Below, piece by piece: positions 22,509-30,930 of a stretch of DNA of 64,000 bases (its first letter is position 1; each line of letters begins with the position of its first letter). Below the pieces are notes generated by a model, which saw only the letters and a list, made by a program, of their open reading frames with translations, did not search any database and was not told the origin of the DNA. Source of the stretch: RGIG2206 sp045579085 (GTDB lineage Bacteria > Bacillota > Clostridia > Oscillospirales > Acutalibacteraceae); the NCBI GenBank assembly GCA_045579085.1, contig JAZNLO010000019.1, positions 17,259-81,258 on the forward strand. Direction: 5' to 3'. The position numbers were made by a program, and so were the translations under genes.

Positions 22509-22592
22509 AATAAATTCAGACCTCCAAAAAAGCATTATAGAGGTATGATAACACATTTAAAATGAAAATGGAATAGATAAATAAAAAAATAA

Positions 22593-22622
22593 TTGAATAT
22601 GTTGCAAGAGGTGTGCTATAAT
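22593..22622 (+). promoter_or_regulatory. Promoter of the Lrp-aminotransferase-ispE operon
   Basis: TTGAAT (22593-22598), 18-bp spacer, TATAAT (22617-22622). Confidence 0.6.
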
Positions 22623-22678
22623 GGTATCCAGCAGAGTTTATTTATTGCTGTATCAGTTGTTATAGAGGAGAGAAAACT

Positions 22679-23158
22679 ATGAAACAGAAGCTGTTGGCAT
22701 TACTCAGTGAAGACGCCAGATACACCATAACGGAGTTATCAACTATGCTCGGTGCAGACGAGAGTGAAGTTAAAAAGGAAGTAGAAGCTCTTGAACGCAG
22801 CGGAGTAATACGTGGCTACAAAGCACTCATAGATTGGGACAATGTGGACAATGTGCACGTAACAGCTATGATTGAGCTCAACGTAATACCGCAAGCGGAC
22901 GCAGGCTTTGAGGAAATAGCAGAGCGTGTATCGCAGTTTGAGCATGTAGAGGCAGTATATCTTGTTTCAGGCGGATATGACTTGTGCGTTGTTGTAAACG
23001 GACAAACATTCCAGGAAATTGCAATGTTTGTGGCAAAGCATCTTGCTACAATGGAGGGCGTAACTTCAACTGCAACTCATTTTGTGCTCAAGAGATATAA
23101 GGATATGGGAATCCAGATGTTTGACAAAACGGACGATAGAGGGACGGTTTCGCTGTGA
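22679..23158 (+). CDS. Lrp/AsnC-family transcriptional regulator
   Basis: A 159-residue protein with an N-terminal winged helix (ARYTITELSTMLGADESEVKKEVEALERSGVIRGY) and a C-terminal RAM/ACT-like ligand domain (VTAMIELNV, VYLVSGGYDL). Lrp-type regulators sense amino acids. The next gene is an aminotransferase whose GTG overlaps this stop codon (GTGA), so the regulator probably controls or reports on that step. ATG 22679 follows GAGGAGAG. Confidence 0.92.
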   Translation: MKQKLLALLSEDARYTITELSTMLGADESEVKKEVEALERSGVIRGYKALIDWDNVDNVHVTAMIELNVIPQADAGFEEIAERVSQFEHVEAVYLVSGGYDLCVVVNGQTFQEIAMFVAKHLATMEGVTSTATHFVLKRYKDMGIQMFDKTDDRGTVSL

Positions 23159-24324
23159 TTGACTATTCACGTTTTTTAAACCCTGAAATTACGGCGCTTG
23201 AGCCATCGGGAATAAGAAGATTCTTTGATATCGCAGAGAGCATGGATGATGTAATCTCGCTCGGTGTGGGAGAACCTGATTTTCCAACCCCTTGGCATAT
23301 AAGGCAAGCCGGAATAAAATCTATTGAAGACAGAAAAACTCGCTATACTGCAAATAGCGGGCTTAAGGAATTGCGCTCTGAAATCTCCTCGTATGTAAAG
23401 CGTAAATATAGCATTGAGTATAATCCCAATAATCAGATTTTGGTCACTGTCGGCGGCAGTGAGGCTATAGACGCTGCCATTCGTTCGCTCGTTGCAAGAG
23501 GGGACGAGGTAATCATTCCTCAGCCGAGCTTTGTCTGCTATGAGCCTATCACCAGAATGGCGGGCGGCACACCTGTAATAGTTGAAACAAAGGCGGAAAA
23601 CGAGTTTGTTCTCACTGCTGACGAACTTTCAGCAGCTATAACCGATAAGACAAAACTGCTCGTTTTGCCCTATCCGTGCAACCCAACGGGCGCAGTTATG
23701 AATGAAAAAGAGCTTGAGGCCATAGCAGAAGTTATTATTAAGAATGACATTTTGGTGTTGTCTGATGAAATCTATGCAGAGCTTACTTACGGCTCAAAGC
23801 ATACTTCTGTAGCCTCGATTGAGGGTATGGCTGAGAGAACGGTTGTAATAAATGGCTTCTCTAAAACTTATTCAATGACAGGCTGGCGTTTGGGCTACGC
23901 TTGCGGCCCTGCTGAGATAATTGCTCAGATGACCAAGATTCATCAGTTTGCAATTATGAGCGCGCCTACAACTGCCCAGTACGCAGCAATAGAAGCATTG
24001 CGAAACGGCGATGCTGATATAGAAAAAATGGTTGTGCAGTATGATTCACGTCGCAGAATAATGGTTGACGGCTTCAGAAAAATCGGACTTGACTGCTTTG
24101 AGCCAAAGGGCGCTTTCTATGCGTTTCCTTGCATTAAAAGCAGTGGCTTGTCATCAAACGATTTCTGCGAAAAGCTGCTCTATTCCAAAAAGGTAGCGCT
24201 TGTGCCGGGAACAGCGTTCGGCGCTTGCGGAGAGGGCTTTGTCAGGGCTTCTTATTGCTATTCGGTGGCTCATATTAAGGAGGCACTTGAAAGAACAAAC
24301 GAGTTCCTTAAGGAGATAAAATAA
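23155..24324 (+). CDS. Class I/II PLP-dependent aminotransferase
   Basis: A 389-residue cytosolic fold-type I aminotransferase of the aspartate/aromatic group. The N-terminal ISLGVGEPDFPTPWHI, the GGSEAID turn, PYPCNPTG and the PLP lysine Lys237 in NGFSKTYSMTGWRLGY are all in place. Exact substrate is not decidable. The GTG start at 23155 overlaps the Lrp stop by four bases, so translation is coupled. Its last codons carry the AAGGAG ribosome binding site of ispE. Confidence 0.93.
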   Translation: MIDYSRFLNPEITALEPSGIRRFFDIAESMDDVISLGVGEPDFPTPWHIRQAGIKSIEDRKTRYTANSGLKELRSEISSYVKRKYSIEYNPNNQILVTVGGSEAIDAAIRSLVARGDEVIIPQPSFVCYEPITRMAGGTPVIVETKAENEFVLTADELSAAITDKTKLLVLPYPCNPTGAVMNEKELEAIAEVIIKNDILVLSDEIYAELTYGSKHTSVASIEGMAERTVVINGFSKTYSMTGWRLGYACGPAEIIAQMTKIHQFAIMSAPTTAQYAAIEALRNGDADIEKMVVQYDSRRRIMVDGFRKIGLDCFEPKGAFYAFPCIKSSGLSSNDFCEKLLYSKKVALVPGTAFGACGEGFVRASYCYSVAHIKEALERTNEFLKEIK

Positions 24325-24325
24325 T

Positions 24326-25180
24326 ATGAATAAGCTGTCGGCATCTGTTTGCGCCAAGCTTAATCTTACACTTGATATTCAGGGCGTTCGTGACGACTCT
24401 TACCACGACCTTTCTATGATAATGCAGTCGGTTGATTTGTGCGACTATGTTACGGTTGAACTTAATGATACCGGTGCTGTATGGGTTGAGTGCAACGAGC
24501 TGTCGGGCGACGATAACCTTGCCGCAAAGGCAGCGAAGCTGTATTTTTCGCTGACAGGACTTAAAAAGGGCGCTTTTATCACAATCAAAAAGCGTATTCC
24601 CGTTTGCGGCGGTCTGGCAGGCGGCAGTGCGGATGCTGCTGCAACACTTGCCATTTTAGAGCGGCTTTGCGTCGCACTTGAGAGCAGTGATAGGGAAAGT
24701 GCCGCTCTTGCACTCGGAGCAGACGTTCCGTTTGCTCTGGTAGGCGGCACAGCATACGTGTCTGGTGTTGGTGAGAAAATAGAGCCGCTAAAGCCCATAC
24801 GCAGCTGCTTTTTTGTTCTTGCAAACGGCGGTGAAAAGGGCTCAACAGGTGAAATGTTTGCAAGGTTTGATAGCCTTGACAAACCAACCCATCCCCAAAC
24901 CGACAAGGTGCTTTCACTGCTGTCAAGCACAGATACAGTTGGCGCGGCAAAGTTGTTTTATAACTGCTTTGAACAGCTCTGGCAGACTGATTTGACTAAA
25001 CGCATTAAAGCATTGATGAACGAATACGGTTGCCTTAGCTGCACTGTGAGCGGCTCTGGGCCAACGTTTTTCGGCGTGTTTGAAGATAGGTTGGTAGCTG
25101 AAAAATGTGCAAGTGAAATTAAAAAGTTTACTGAGTGCTATGTTTGCGCACCAACCGAAAAAAGTATATTCTTTGAATAA
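24326..25180 (+). CDS. ispE: 4-diphosphocytidyl-2-C-methyl-D-erythritol kinase
   Basis: A 284-residue GHMP kinase that phosphorylates CDP-methylerythritol in the MEP isoprenoid pathway. It has the N-terminal SVCAKLNLTLDI, the GHMP ATP loop PVCGGLAGGSADAAATLA and the C-terminal SGSGPTFFG. Length is normal. ATG 24326 lies two bases after the aminotransferase stop with AAGGAG inside the upstream gene. Other MEP genes are not in the window. Confidence 0.96.
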   Translation: MNKLSASVCAKLNLTLDIQGVRDDSYHDLSMIMQSVDLCDYVTVELNDTGAVWVECNELSGDDNLAAKAAKLYFSLTGLKKGAFITIKKRIPVCGGLAGGSADAAATLAILERLCVALESSDRESAALALGADVPFALVGGTAYVSGVGEKIEPLKPIRSCFFVLANGGEKGSTGEMFARFDSLDKPTHPQTDKVLSLLSSTDTVGAAKLFYNCFEQLWQTDLTKRIKALMNEYGCLSCTVSGSGPTFFGVFEDRLVAEKCASEIKKFTECYVCAPTEKSIFFE

Positions 25181-25185
25181 ATATT

Positions 25186-25227
25186 AAAAAACCGTCCAAT
25201 AATCCCTGCGAGGAAAGGACGGTTTTT
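25186..25227 (+). terminator. Terminator that contains the spoIIR ribosome binding region
   Basis: AAAAACCGTCC (25187-25197) pairs with GGACGGTTTTT (25217-25227). The loop and 3' arm contain GAGGAAAGGA (25210-25219), the only Shine-Dalgarno-like sequence before the spoIIR start at 25232. Confidence 0.75.
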
Positions 25228-25231
25228 ATTT

Positions 25232-25831
25232 ATGAAAAAGATACATATTGCAATGTCAATGGCACTTGTGCTTTCAATATTACTAAGTCTTACTTGCTTT
25301 GATGCATCGTGCGATTCTGTAAGAGGCTCGGTTTTAAGACTGCACATTTTGGCAAACTCCGATTCAAAGTACGACCAGGAAATTAAGCTTAAGGTTAGGG
25401 ACAGACTGCTTAATGAGAGCGGAGAATTGTTTGAGCAGATTTATAGCTATGACGAAGCAGTCGAAAGGGCTGAGCGAAATTTGCCGCTGCTTCAAATGGC
25501 GGCGGAAGATGAATTAAGACTGCTCGGCTGCGACTTGCCCGTTAAGGTGGAGGTGGCAAAATCCGATTTCTCCACGAGGGAATACGAGGAGGTAACGCTT
25601 CCCGCAGGCGAATACACAGCACTCAGAGTCCTGATTGGTGATGCGAAGGGTAAAAACTGGTGGTGCGTGTGCTATCCTAATATGTGTATTCCGGCGGTAT
25701 CGCAGACTAAGCAAATAGGCTCAACGCTTGATAAGCAGAGCACAAAAATAGTTACAACTCCTAAAAAATATGTGGTGAGATTTAAGATAGTTGAAATATA
25801 TCAAAGCTTAAAATCAAAACTCACAAAATAG
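25232..25831 (+). CDS. spoIIR: Stage II sporulation protein R
   Basis: A 199-residue secreted signalling protein made in the forespore that triggers SpoIIGA to process pro-sigma E in the mother cell. The N-terminal signal segment (residues 5-22) is followed by the family hallmark VLRLHILANSDSKYDQEIKLKVRD. The C-terminal GKNWWCVCYPNMC is also typical. The ATG at 25232 is 12 bases from an AAGGA that lies in a terminator-like hairpin, which is unusual. In known spore formers spoIIR depends on sigma F. I did not find a clear sigma F promoter in the 50-bp gap. Confidence 0.95.
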   Translation: MKKIHIAMSMALVLSILLSLTCFDASCDSVRGSVLRLHILANSDSKYDQEIKLKVRDRLLNESGELFEQIYSYDEAVERAERNLPLLQMAAEDELRLLGCDLPVKVEVAKSDFSTREYEEVTLPAGEYTALRVLIGDAKGKNWWCVCYPNMCIPAVSQTKQIGSTLDKQSTKIVTTPKKYVVRFKIVEIYQSLKSKLTK

Positions 25832-25842
25832 CTACAACAAAA

Positions 25843-25892
25843 AACACACATTTGACGCGTAGTAAAAACTTTGTTCGTCAAATGTGTGTTAT
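25843..25892. terminator. Bidirectional terminator
   Basis: Perfect 15-bp stem AACACACATTTGACG (25843-25857) / CGTCAAATGTGTGTT (25876-25890) between convergent spoIIR and the phosphoesterase gene. Confidence 0.8.
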
Positions 25893-25895
25893 GTT

Positions 25896-26588
25896 TTATA
25901 ATCCGATTTCAGACGGCACAACAGGCCAAATCTCGCTGAACACCGATACGTGACCGGGTGTGATAACTCTGTCCTCGTGCATGGAGCCAAAATACCAGGT
26001 TTTGAATTTGCAAGAGCGGTTTATTTCTTCCAGATAACCGTTTAACTTGTTAACCCTGTCAATTTTACCCATACGCATAAGCATAGAGCTTTTAACTAAC
26101 AGCGGCGGCTCGTGGGTTAGAACAATGTCAACCTGACCATTGATTTCTTCAAGATTTTCAACACCCTCCATCATTTCGTCAGGAGAGGGGAGCTCCTCTT
26201 TCCACCAGGTTTTACGTTCAATTCGCATCTCCTTGTCGTAACTTTCACCGCCACCGAATGTAAAGTACCTGACACCCTCGATGGTGAAAACTTGACCTCT
26301 GCACATATGATACAGGGAGCCTGAGATGCGATGCACTCTTCCGCCTTTCCAAACGGTCTGGCGATAGCTGTAGAGCTTGTCAAAATTTTCGTGGGTGCCG
26401 TCAAGGAAGCATACGTTGTACTTGCGACTGCCCAGTTCCTCGAGAATTTTTGTTTCTCTTGAACTGCCGTCCCAAATGAAACCAAAATCGCCGCAAATTA
26501 TAAGTGTGTCGCCCGACTTGAGCTTGCGAAGTTGCTTGTCATAGAGCCTGTCTTCGTCGCCATGCATATCTCCTGTTATGTAAACCAA
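25896..26588 (-). CDS. Metallophosphoesterase
   Basis: A 230-residue calcineurin-like phosphoesterase. Metal motifs are GDMHG, ICGDFG, GTHEN (where GNHE/D is usual), LTHEPP and GSMHED. The best start is TTG 26588, because GGAGGTG lies six bases upstream. A longer frame reaches 26663 but has no ribosome binding site. Substrate is unknown. It is divergent from the DacF-like gene and convergent with spoIIR. Confidence 0.88.
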   Translation of the reverse strand: MVYITGDMHGDEDRLYDKQLRKLKSGDTLIICGDFGFIWDGSSRETKILEELGSRKYNVCFLDGTHENFDKLYSYRQTVWKGGRVHRISGSLYHMCRGQVFTIEGVRYFTFGGGESYDKEMRIERKTWWKEELPSPDEMMEGVENLEEINGQVDIVLTHEPPLLVKSSMLMRMGKIDRVNKLNGYLEEINRSCKFKTWYFGSMHEDRVITPGHVSVFSEIWPVVPSEIGL

Positions 26589-26651
26589 ACCCTTCACCTC
26601 CAAAAAAGTGAAAAATGTGACGAAAAAACACTTTAAATATGTTGTTTCATC

Positions 26652-26660
26652 TGTTATAAT
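26652..26660 (+). promoter_or_regulatory. Extended -10 element before the DacF-like gene
   Basis: TGTTATAAT (26652-26660) is an extended -10, 43 bp before the ATG. No good -35 is visible. Confidence 0.45.
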
Positions 26661-26702
26661 CAAAATATAAGATTATATTACACTATTTTCGGAGAGATTT
26701 CA

Positions 26703-28007
26703 ATGAGAAAAACTACTTTTATTATTTCCATTGTTTTAATATTGACTATATTTTTATCTAATTTCACAGCATTGGCATATACGCCCACCTTTGAGGTCAA
26801 GGCTAAAAACGTTTTGCTTGTAAACACCAATACGGACGATGTTTTATATAGCAAAAATGCAGATGATAAAATGCTCCCCACTTCGCTTACATATCTTATG
26901 GTTGCGTTGCTTACGTATGAGAGCGTGTCTGATTTAAGCACAGTTGTCACTGTTGATAAATCAGTTTCAAATTCGCTTTTGGGCACAGGCGCACTTGTCA
27001 GCGATATAAAGGACGGTGAGCAGTTAACTGTTGACCAGCTTTTACATTTTATGCTCATTTCGTCTTATAACGACGTTGCACTTTACCTGGCTGACTATGT
27101 TAGCGGCAGTGTTGATAAGTTTGTATCAATAATGAACTCAAGGGCGCAGTCACTCGGTATGGAAAACACCGCTTTTGTTACCCCTGTAGGACTGGCTGCA
27201 AACGGTCAGTATACTACTGCGAGTGACCTTTATATTCTGTCAAAGGCTGTGTTTGAAATCGACCATCTGGCAGATATAATGAAAAAATCAAGGCAGACGG
27301 TTGCCCCGACTAACCTTACAAGCGCAGACAGGATATTAGTAAACACCAATTATATGCTGTCGGCAGGCTCGAATTATTACTATAAATATATGGTTATGGG
27401 TAAAACGGGCAACGGCGATGAGGGTAGATGCTTTGCTTCAATGGCAACTAAGGACGGCGAAACATATATTTGCATCGTTTCAAAATGCGCTGATAAAAAT
27501 GCGCGCGACGAGTTTGAATCCACCAAAAGCCTGTATAAGTGGGCGTTCAACAATTTCACCTACAAAACAATAGTTGAGGAAGGGGAGTTAGTGCCTGTTT
27601 CTGCAGATATAGCTCATTCGTGGGAAAAGGATAATATCACGCTCTCGGCGGGTAACACCGTAGTTGCGCTTTTGCCGAAGGACGCAGATATGTCAACGAT
27701 TGAATACATACCTGAGCTTGCAAAGGAAACCTTTAACGCTCCTGTTAAAAAAGGAGACGTGCTCGGCACGGCATCTGTTGTATTTGCTAATGAAACCATA
27801 GGAATCGTTCAGCTTGTGGCATCGGAGGACGTTGAGGGCAGCGTTGTGCTGTGGATATGGAGCTTCTTCGAAAACATATTTACAAACCCGATTGTGTCAA
27901 TTGTACTTGGACTGTTGATTGTTGGCTTTATAGTGTTAACTATTATTGCAAACGTTAAGGCGAGAAAAGCGCGCGATAAGCGTGTAAGGCTTAAGAAAAG
28001 GCTGTAA
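26703..28007 (+). CDS. DacF-like D-Ala-D-Ala carboxypeptidase homologue, catalytic Lys missing
   Basis: A 434-residue S11-family (PBP5/DacF) protein with signal peptide (residues 1-25), the serine-peptidase domain, a C-terminal beta domain and a C-terminal membrane helix followed by a basic tail. The nucleophile Ser61 is present in PTSLTYLMVALL, but the SxxK lysine is Tyr64 (codon TAT at 26892-26894). The other two motifs are kept: SYN at 121-123 and KTG at 234-236. Without the lysine a normal carboxypeptidase reaction is unlikely, so it may be a peptidoglycan-binding or regulatory pseudoenzyme. No frameshift or stop is seen. ATG 26703 follows GGAGAG. Confidence 0.88.
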   Translation: MRKTTFIISIVLILTIFLSNFTALAYTPTFEVKAKNVLLVNTNTDDVLYSKNADDKMLPTSLTYLMVALLTYESVSDLSTVVTVDKSVSNSLLGTGALVSDIKDGEQLTVDQLLHFMLISSYNDVALYLADYVSGSVDKFVSIMNSRAQSLGMENTAFVTPVGLAANGQYTTASDLYILSKAVFEIDHLADIMKKSRQTVAPTNLTSADRILVNTNYMLSAGSNYYYKYMVMGKTGNGDEGRCFASMATKDGETYICIVSKCADKNARDEFESTKSLYKWAFNNFTYKTIVEEGELVPVSADIAHSWEKDNITLSAGNTVVALLPKDADMSTIEYIPELAKETFNAPVKKGDVLGTASVVFANETIGIVQLVASEDVEGSVVLWIWSFFENIFTNPIVSIVLGLLIVGFIVLTIIANVKARKARDKRVRLKKRL

Positions 28008-28013
28008 TATCAG

Positions 28014-28054
28014 GCGGTATGCACTAAAATTTCAGTGCGTGCCGCTTGTTTTTT
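28014..28054 (+). terminator. Terminator of the DacF-like gene
   Basis: 12-bp stem GCGGTATGCACT (28014-28025) / AGTGCGTGCCGC (28034-28045) with two G-U pairs, followed by TTGTTTTTT. Confidence 0.8.
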
Positions 28055-28138
28055 GATTTAGGCTCGCAACAAACACCGTTATAGTAGAAGATTAAATAAA
28101 GTTATTGTATTTTTTACAAAAGAAAGCATAAATTTTGG

Positions 28139-28167
28139 TTGCAATGTTGTCGGTTTTGTTGTAAAAT
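28139..28167 (+). promoter_or_regulatory. Probable promoter of pgi
   Basis: TTGCAA (28139-28144), 17-bp spacer, TAAAAT (28162-28167). Confidence 0.5.
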
Positions 28168-28204
28168 AAACTAAATAAAATATTCAAAGGTGGAATCTGT
28201 TCAA

Positions 28205-29542
28205 ATGGCAATTAAGTTTATTGACAAGTATGCATCTGATTTTATTAAATCTGATGAATTAACAGGTATTGAACCTCAGGTTGCGGCTGCACATTCTTTG
28301 TTGCATAGCGGCAAGGGTCTCGGTAACGACTTTATCGGCTGGCTTGACCTTCCTGTAAATTATGATAAAGATGAGTTTGCAAGAATTAAAAAGGTTGCTG
28401 AAAAAATCATAAGCGACACAGACGTGCTGATTGTTATCGGTATCGGCGGTTCATATCTTGGTGCAAGAGCCGCTATCGAGTTTTTAACCTCACCTTACTA
28501 TAATAATCTTAAGAAAAACACGCCTGACATTTATTTTGTTGGTAATTCTATCAGTGGCTCAGCCCTTGCAGACGTAATGTCAATTTGCGAGGGTAAGCGC
28601 GTTTCAGTTAACGTTATATCCAAGTCAGGCACAACCACAGAGCCTGCAATTGCATTCAGAGTGTTCAAAGACTTGCTTGAAAAGCAGTATGGTAAAGACG
28701 GCGCTAAGGAGAGAATCTATTGCACCACCGATAAAGCCAGAGGAACACTTAAGGAGCTTGCAGATGCTGAGGGTTATGAAACCTTCGTTGTTCCTGATGA
28801 CGTTGGAGGACGTTTCTCTGTGCTTACAGCGGTTGGATTGCTTCCGATAGCAGTTGCAGGCGCAGATATCGATGCTCTTATGGCAGGCGCCGCCGCAGCA
28901 AGAGAGAAGTACAGCGTTTGCGATATGTCAAACGACTGCTATAAGTATGCTGCATTGCGTAATGTTTTCTATCGCAAGGGCAAGATTATGGAACTACTTG
29001 TCAGCTATGAGCCGCGCTTTACAATGATGGCTGAGTGGTTTAAGCAGCTGTTTGGCGAGAGCGAGGGCAAGGATAATAAGGGTTTGTTCCCCGCTTCAGT
29101 AACTTTCTCAACAGACCTTCACTCACTTGGTCAGTATGTTCAGGATGGCTCACGTATAATGTTCGAAACTGTTGTTCAGATTGAGAACTCGGACAAGGAT
29201 GTTACCATTCAGGAAGCAGCCGACGACGGCGACGGACTCAACTTCCTCGCTGGTAAGACAATGTCTTACGTAAACAGCAAGGCATTTGAGGGAACAATCC
29301 TCGCACATACAGACGGCGGAGTGCCTAACTTTGTTTTATCTATCGAGCGCGCAGACGAGTACAATCTTGGTGAGCTCATCTATTTCTTCGAAAAGGCTTG
29401 CGCAATTTCAGGCTATATGCTTGGAGTTAATCCGTTTAACCAGCCCGGTGTTGAGGATTATAAGAAGAATATGTTTGCTTTGCTTGGCAAGAAGGGCTAT
29501 GAAGACCGCAAGGCAGAGCTTGAGGCGCGTCTTGGCAAATAA
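28205..29542 (+). CDS. pgi: Glucose-6-phosphate isomerase
   Basis: A 445-residue glycolytic isomerase of the Gram-positive length class. It has IGIGGSYLGARAAIEFL, the SKSGTTTEPAIAFR sugar-phosphate loop, DVGGRFSVLTAVGLLP (PGI signature) and the C-terminal GVNPFNQPGVEDYK. ATG 28205 follows AAAGGTGGAA. It converts glucose-6-P and fructose-6-P in the cytosol. Confidence 0.97.
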   Translation: MAIKFIDKYASDFIKSDELTGIEPQVAAAHSLLHSGKGLGNDFIGWLDLPVNYDKDEFARIKKVAEKIISDTDVLIVIGIGGSYLGARAAIEFLTSPYYNNLKKNTPDIYFVGNSISGSALADVMSICEGKRVSVNVISKSGTTTEPAIAFRVFKDLLEKQYGKDGAKERIYCTTDKARGTLKELADAEGYETFVVPDDVGGRFSVLTAVGLLPIAVAGADIDALMAGAAAAREKYSVCDMSNDCYKYAALRNVFYRKGKIMELLVSYEPRFTMMAEWFKQLFGESEGKDNKGLFPASVTFSTDLHSLGQYVQDGSRIMFETVVQIENSDKDVTIQEAADDGDGLNFLAGKTMSYVNSKAFEGTILAHTDGGVPNFVLSIERADEYNLGELIYFFEKACAISGYMLGVNPFNQPGVEDYKKNMFALLGKKGYEDRKAELEARLGK

Positions 29543-29587
29543 GTTTCTTACCGCAGTTTGCGGATAAATATAAAAGGAGATGTTTCT

Positions 29588-30004
29588 ATGATTTCTTTGA
29601 TTATCGGTAAAAAGGGTTCCGGAAAGACTAAGCACCTCGTTGAGCTTGTAAACGCAGCAGTTGATGCGTCTAAGGGCCACGTTGTATGTATCGAAAAGGG
29701 ACTCAAGCTTACATACGACCTTACACATAAAGCAAGACTTGTAGATTCTGATGAATACGGCATCAACAATTACGATGCGCTTTACGGTTTCTTGACCGGT
29801 ATGTGCGCAGGCGATTACGATATGACTGATGTTTTCGTAGACGCTACATTGAGAATCGGCGGCCGTGAGCCTGATAAGTTTGCAGACTTCATTGAGAAGC
29901 TTTCACAGCTTGGCGCAATAGCGGATATAAACATTACGTTTACCGTATCTTGTGACGAGGCAGATTTGCCCGCAAGAGTTTTTGAATTTGCGAAAAAAAT
30001 CTAA
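29588..30004 (+). CDS. Small P-loop protein of unknown function
   Basis: A 138-residue protein that begins with a Walker A motif, IIGKKGSGKT (residues 5-14), and has a DVFVDATLR strand that may serve as Walker B. It is too small for a full AAA+ or kinase domain. Its function is unknown. ATG 29588 has AAAAGGAGA upstream. It follows pgi by 45 bp on the same strand without a terminator between, so the two are probably cotranscribed. Confidence 0.8.
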   Translation: MISLIIGKKGSGKTKHLVELVNAAVDASKGHVVCIEKGLKLTYDLTHKARLVDSDEYGINNYDALYGFLTGMCAGDYDMTDVFVDATLRIGGREPDKFADFIEKLSQLGAIADINITFTVSCDEADLPARVFEFAKKI

Positions 30005-30022
30005 GTTTTAAGCTTTAATCAG

Positions 30023-30062
30023 ACAGGGTCGGCGCAGATTTTACGCTCCGACTCTGTTTTTG
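30023..30062 (+). terminator. Terminator
   Basis: ACAGGGTCGG (30023-30032) / CCGACTCTGT (30048-30057) with one G-U pair and a T-run. Confidence 0.8.
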
Positions 30063-30083
30063 TTGTAAAATGTAAAAAATAAC

Positions 30084-30112
30084 TTGACAAAATATTTCAA
30101 TAATAATATAAT
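30084..30112 (+). promoter_or_regulatory. Consensus promoter of yceD-rpmF
   Basis: TTGACA (30084-30089), 17-bp spacer, TATAAT (30107-30112). Confidence 0.85.
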
Positions 30113-30143
30113 AATCTTTGTTCGAAAAGGGGTGGAGTCTGTG

Positions 30144-30635
30144 ATGGTTGAGCTTCATTCGCTGTTTTCAGGCGATATAGACCAGCTCCCACTTGACATT
30201 ACCTTTGATATGAGTCAAGTTGACATTGGCGGTTATCTGCCGTTAAGTCAGCCTGCCCGCTTCATAGGCAGCGTTTACAACCGTTCGGGCGTCATCACTC
30301 TTGAGGGTGTTGTATCGTGCGAATATAGCGCGCCGTGTGACCGTTGCAGTACAGATTGCAGCGAGAGTGTGAGCGCAGAAGTTCTTTATTATCTGTCGGA
30401 AAACATTGCAGATGAGGAAAAGGACGATTACGCTGTTGTGGTTGGCAGAAAGTTAGAGGTTGACTCATTGGTTTGCACCGATTTATTGCTTGCGCTACCA
30501 ACCAAGCATCTTTGCAAGGAGGATTGCAAAGGCTTGTGTAGTAATTGCGGTGCCGACCTTAACAACGGTAAATGCGCGTGCTCGGATGTTGAAGATAATC
30601 CGTTTGCGCAGGCGCTGAAATCGTTTTTTGATTAA
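30144..30635 (+). CDS. YceD/DUF177 family protein
   Basis: A 163-residue DUF177 protein. The central CDRCSTDC and the C-terminal CKEDCKGLCSNCGADLNNGKCAC cysteine clusters (probable zinc site) are diagnostic. DUF177 proteins are nearly always encoded before rpmF, as here, and have been linked to 23S rRNA or ribosome assembly. ATG 30144 is six bases from GGTGGAG; GTG 30141 is also possible. The operon has a consensus promoter. Confidence 0.93.
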   Translation: MVELHSLFSGDIDQLPLDITFDMSQVDIGGYLPLSQPARFIGSVYNRSGVITLEGVVSCEYSAPCDRCSTDCSESVSAEVLYYLSENIADEEKDDYAVVVGRKLEVDSLVCTDLLLALPTKHLCKEDCKGLCSNCGADLNNGKCACSDVEDNPFAQALKSFFD

Positions 30636-30673
30636 GTTAAAAATTTTAATTATACTGCAAGGAGGTGCTGACG

Positions 30674-30856
30674 ATGGCGGTACCGAAGAGAAAAACATCT
30701 AAGGCAAGAAAGAATAAGAGACGTTCTAACGTATGGAAGATGGAGGCACCTGAGCTCGTAAGATGCCCCCAGTGCAACGAGTACAAGCGTCCTCACAGAG
30801 TATGTCAGAGTTGCGGTTACTACAACGGCAGACAGGTTATCGTTAAAGAGGCCTAA
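30674..30856 (+). CDS. rpmF: 50S ribosomal protein L32
   Basis: A 60-residue basic ribosomal protein with the typical start MAVPKRKTSKARKNKRR and a zinc ribbon (CPQCNEYKRPHRVCQSC), i.e. the zinc-binding form. ATG 30674 follows AAGGAGGTG. It ends the yceD-rpmF operon before a strong terminator. Confidence 0.98.
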   Translation: MAVPKRKTSKARKNKRRSNVWKMEAPELVRCPQCNEYKRPHRVCQSCGYYNGRQVIVKEA

Positions 30857-30881
30857 GGTCTTTTATTAACAGTGTGATGAG

Positions 30882-30913
30882 TATCCCCACGCATGCCGTG
30901 GGGATATTTGTTT
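30882..30913 (+). terminator. Terminator after rpmF
   Basis: Perfect 10-bp stem TATCCCCACG (30882-30891) / CGTGGGGATA (30897-30906), then TTTGTTT. Confidence 0.85.
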
Positions 30914-30930
30914 ATAAAGAGGTGAGATAT

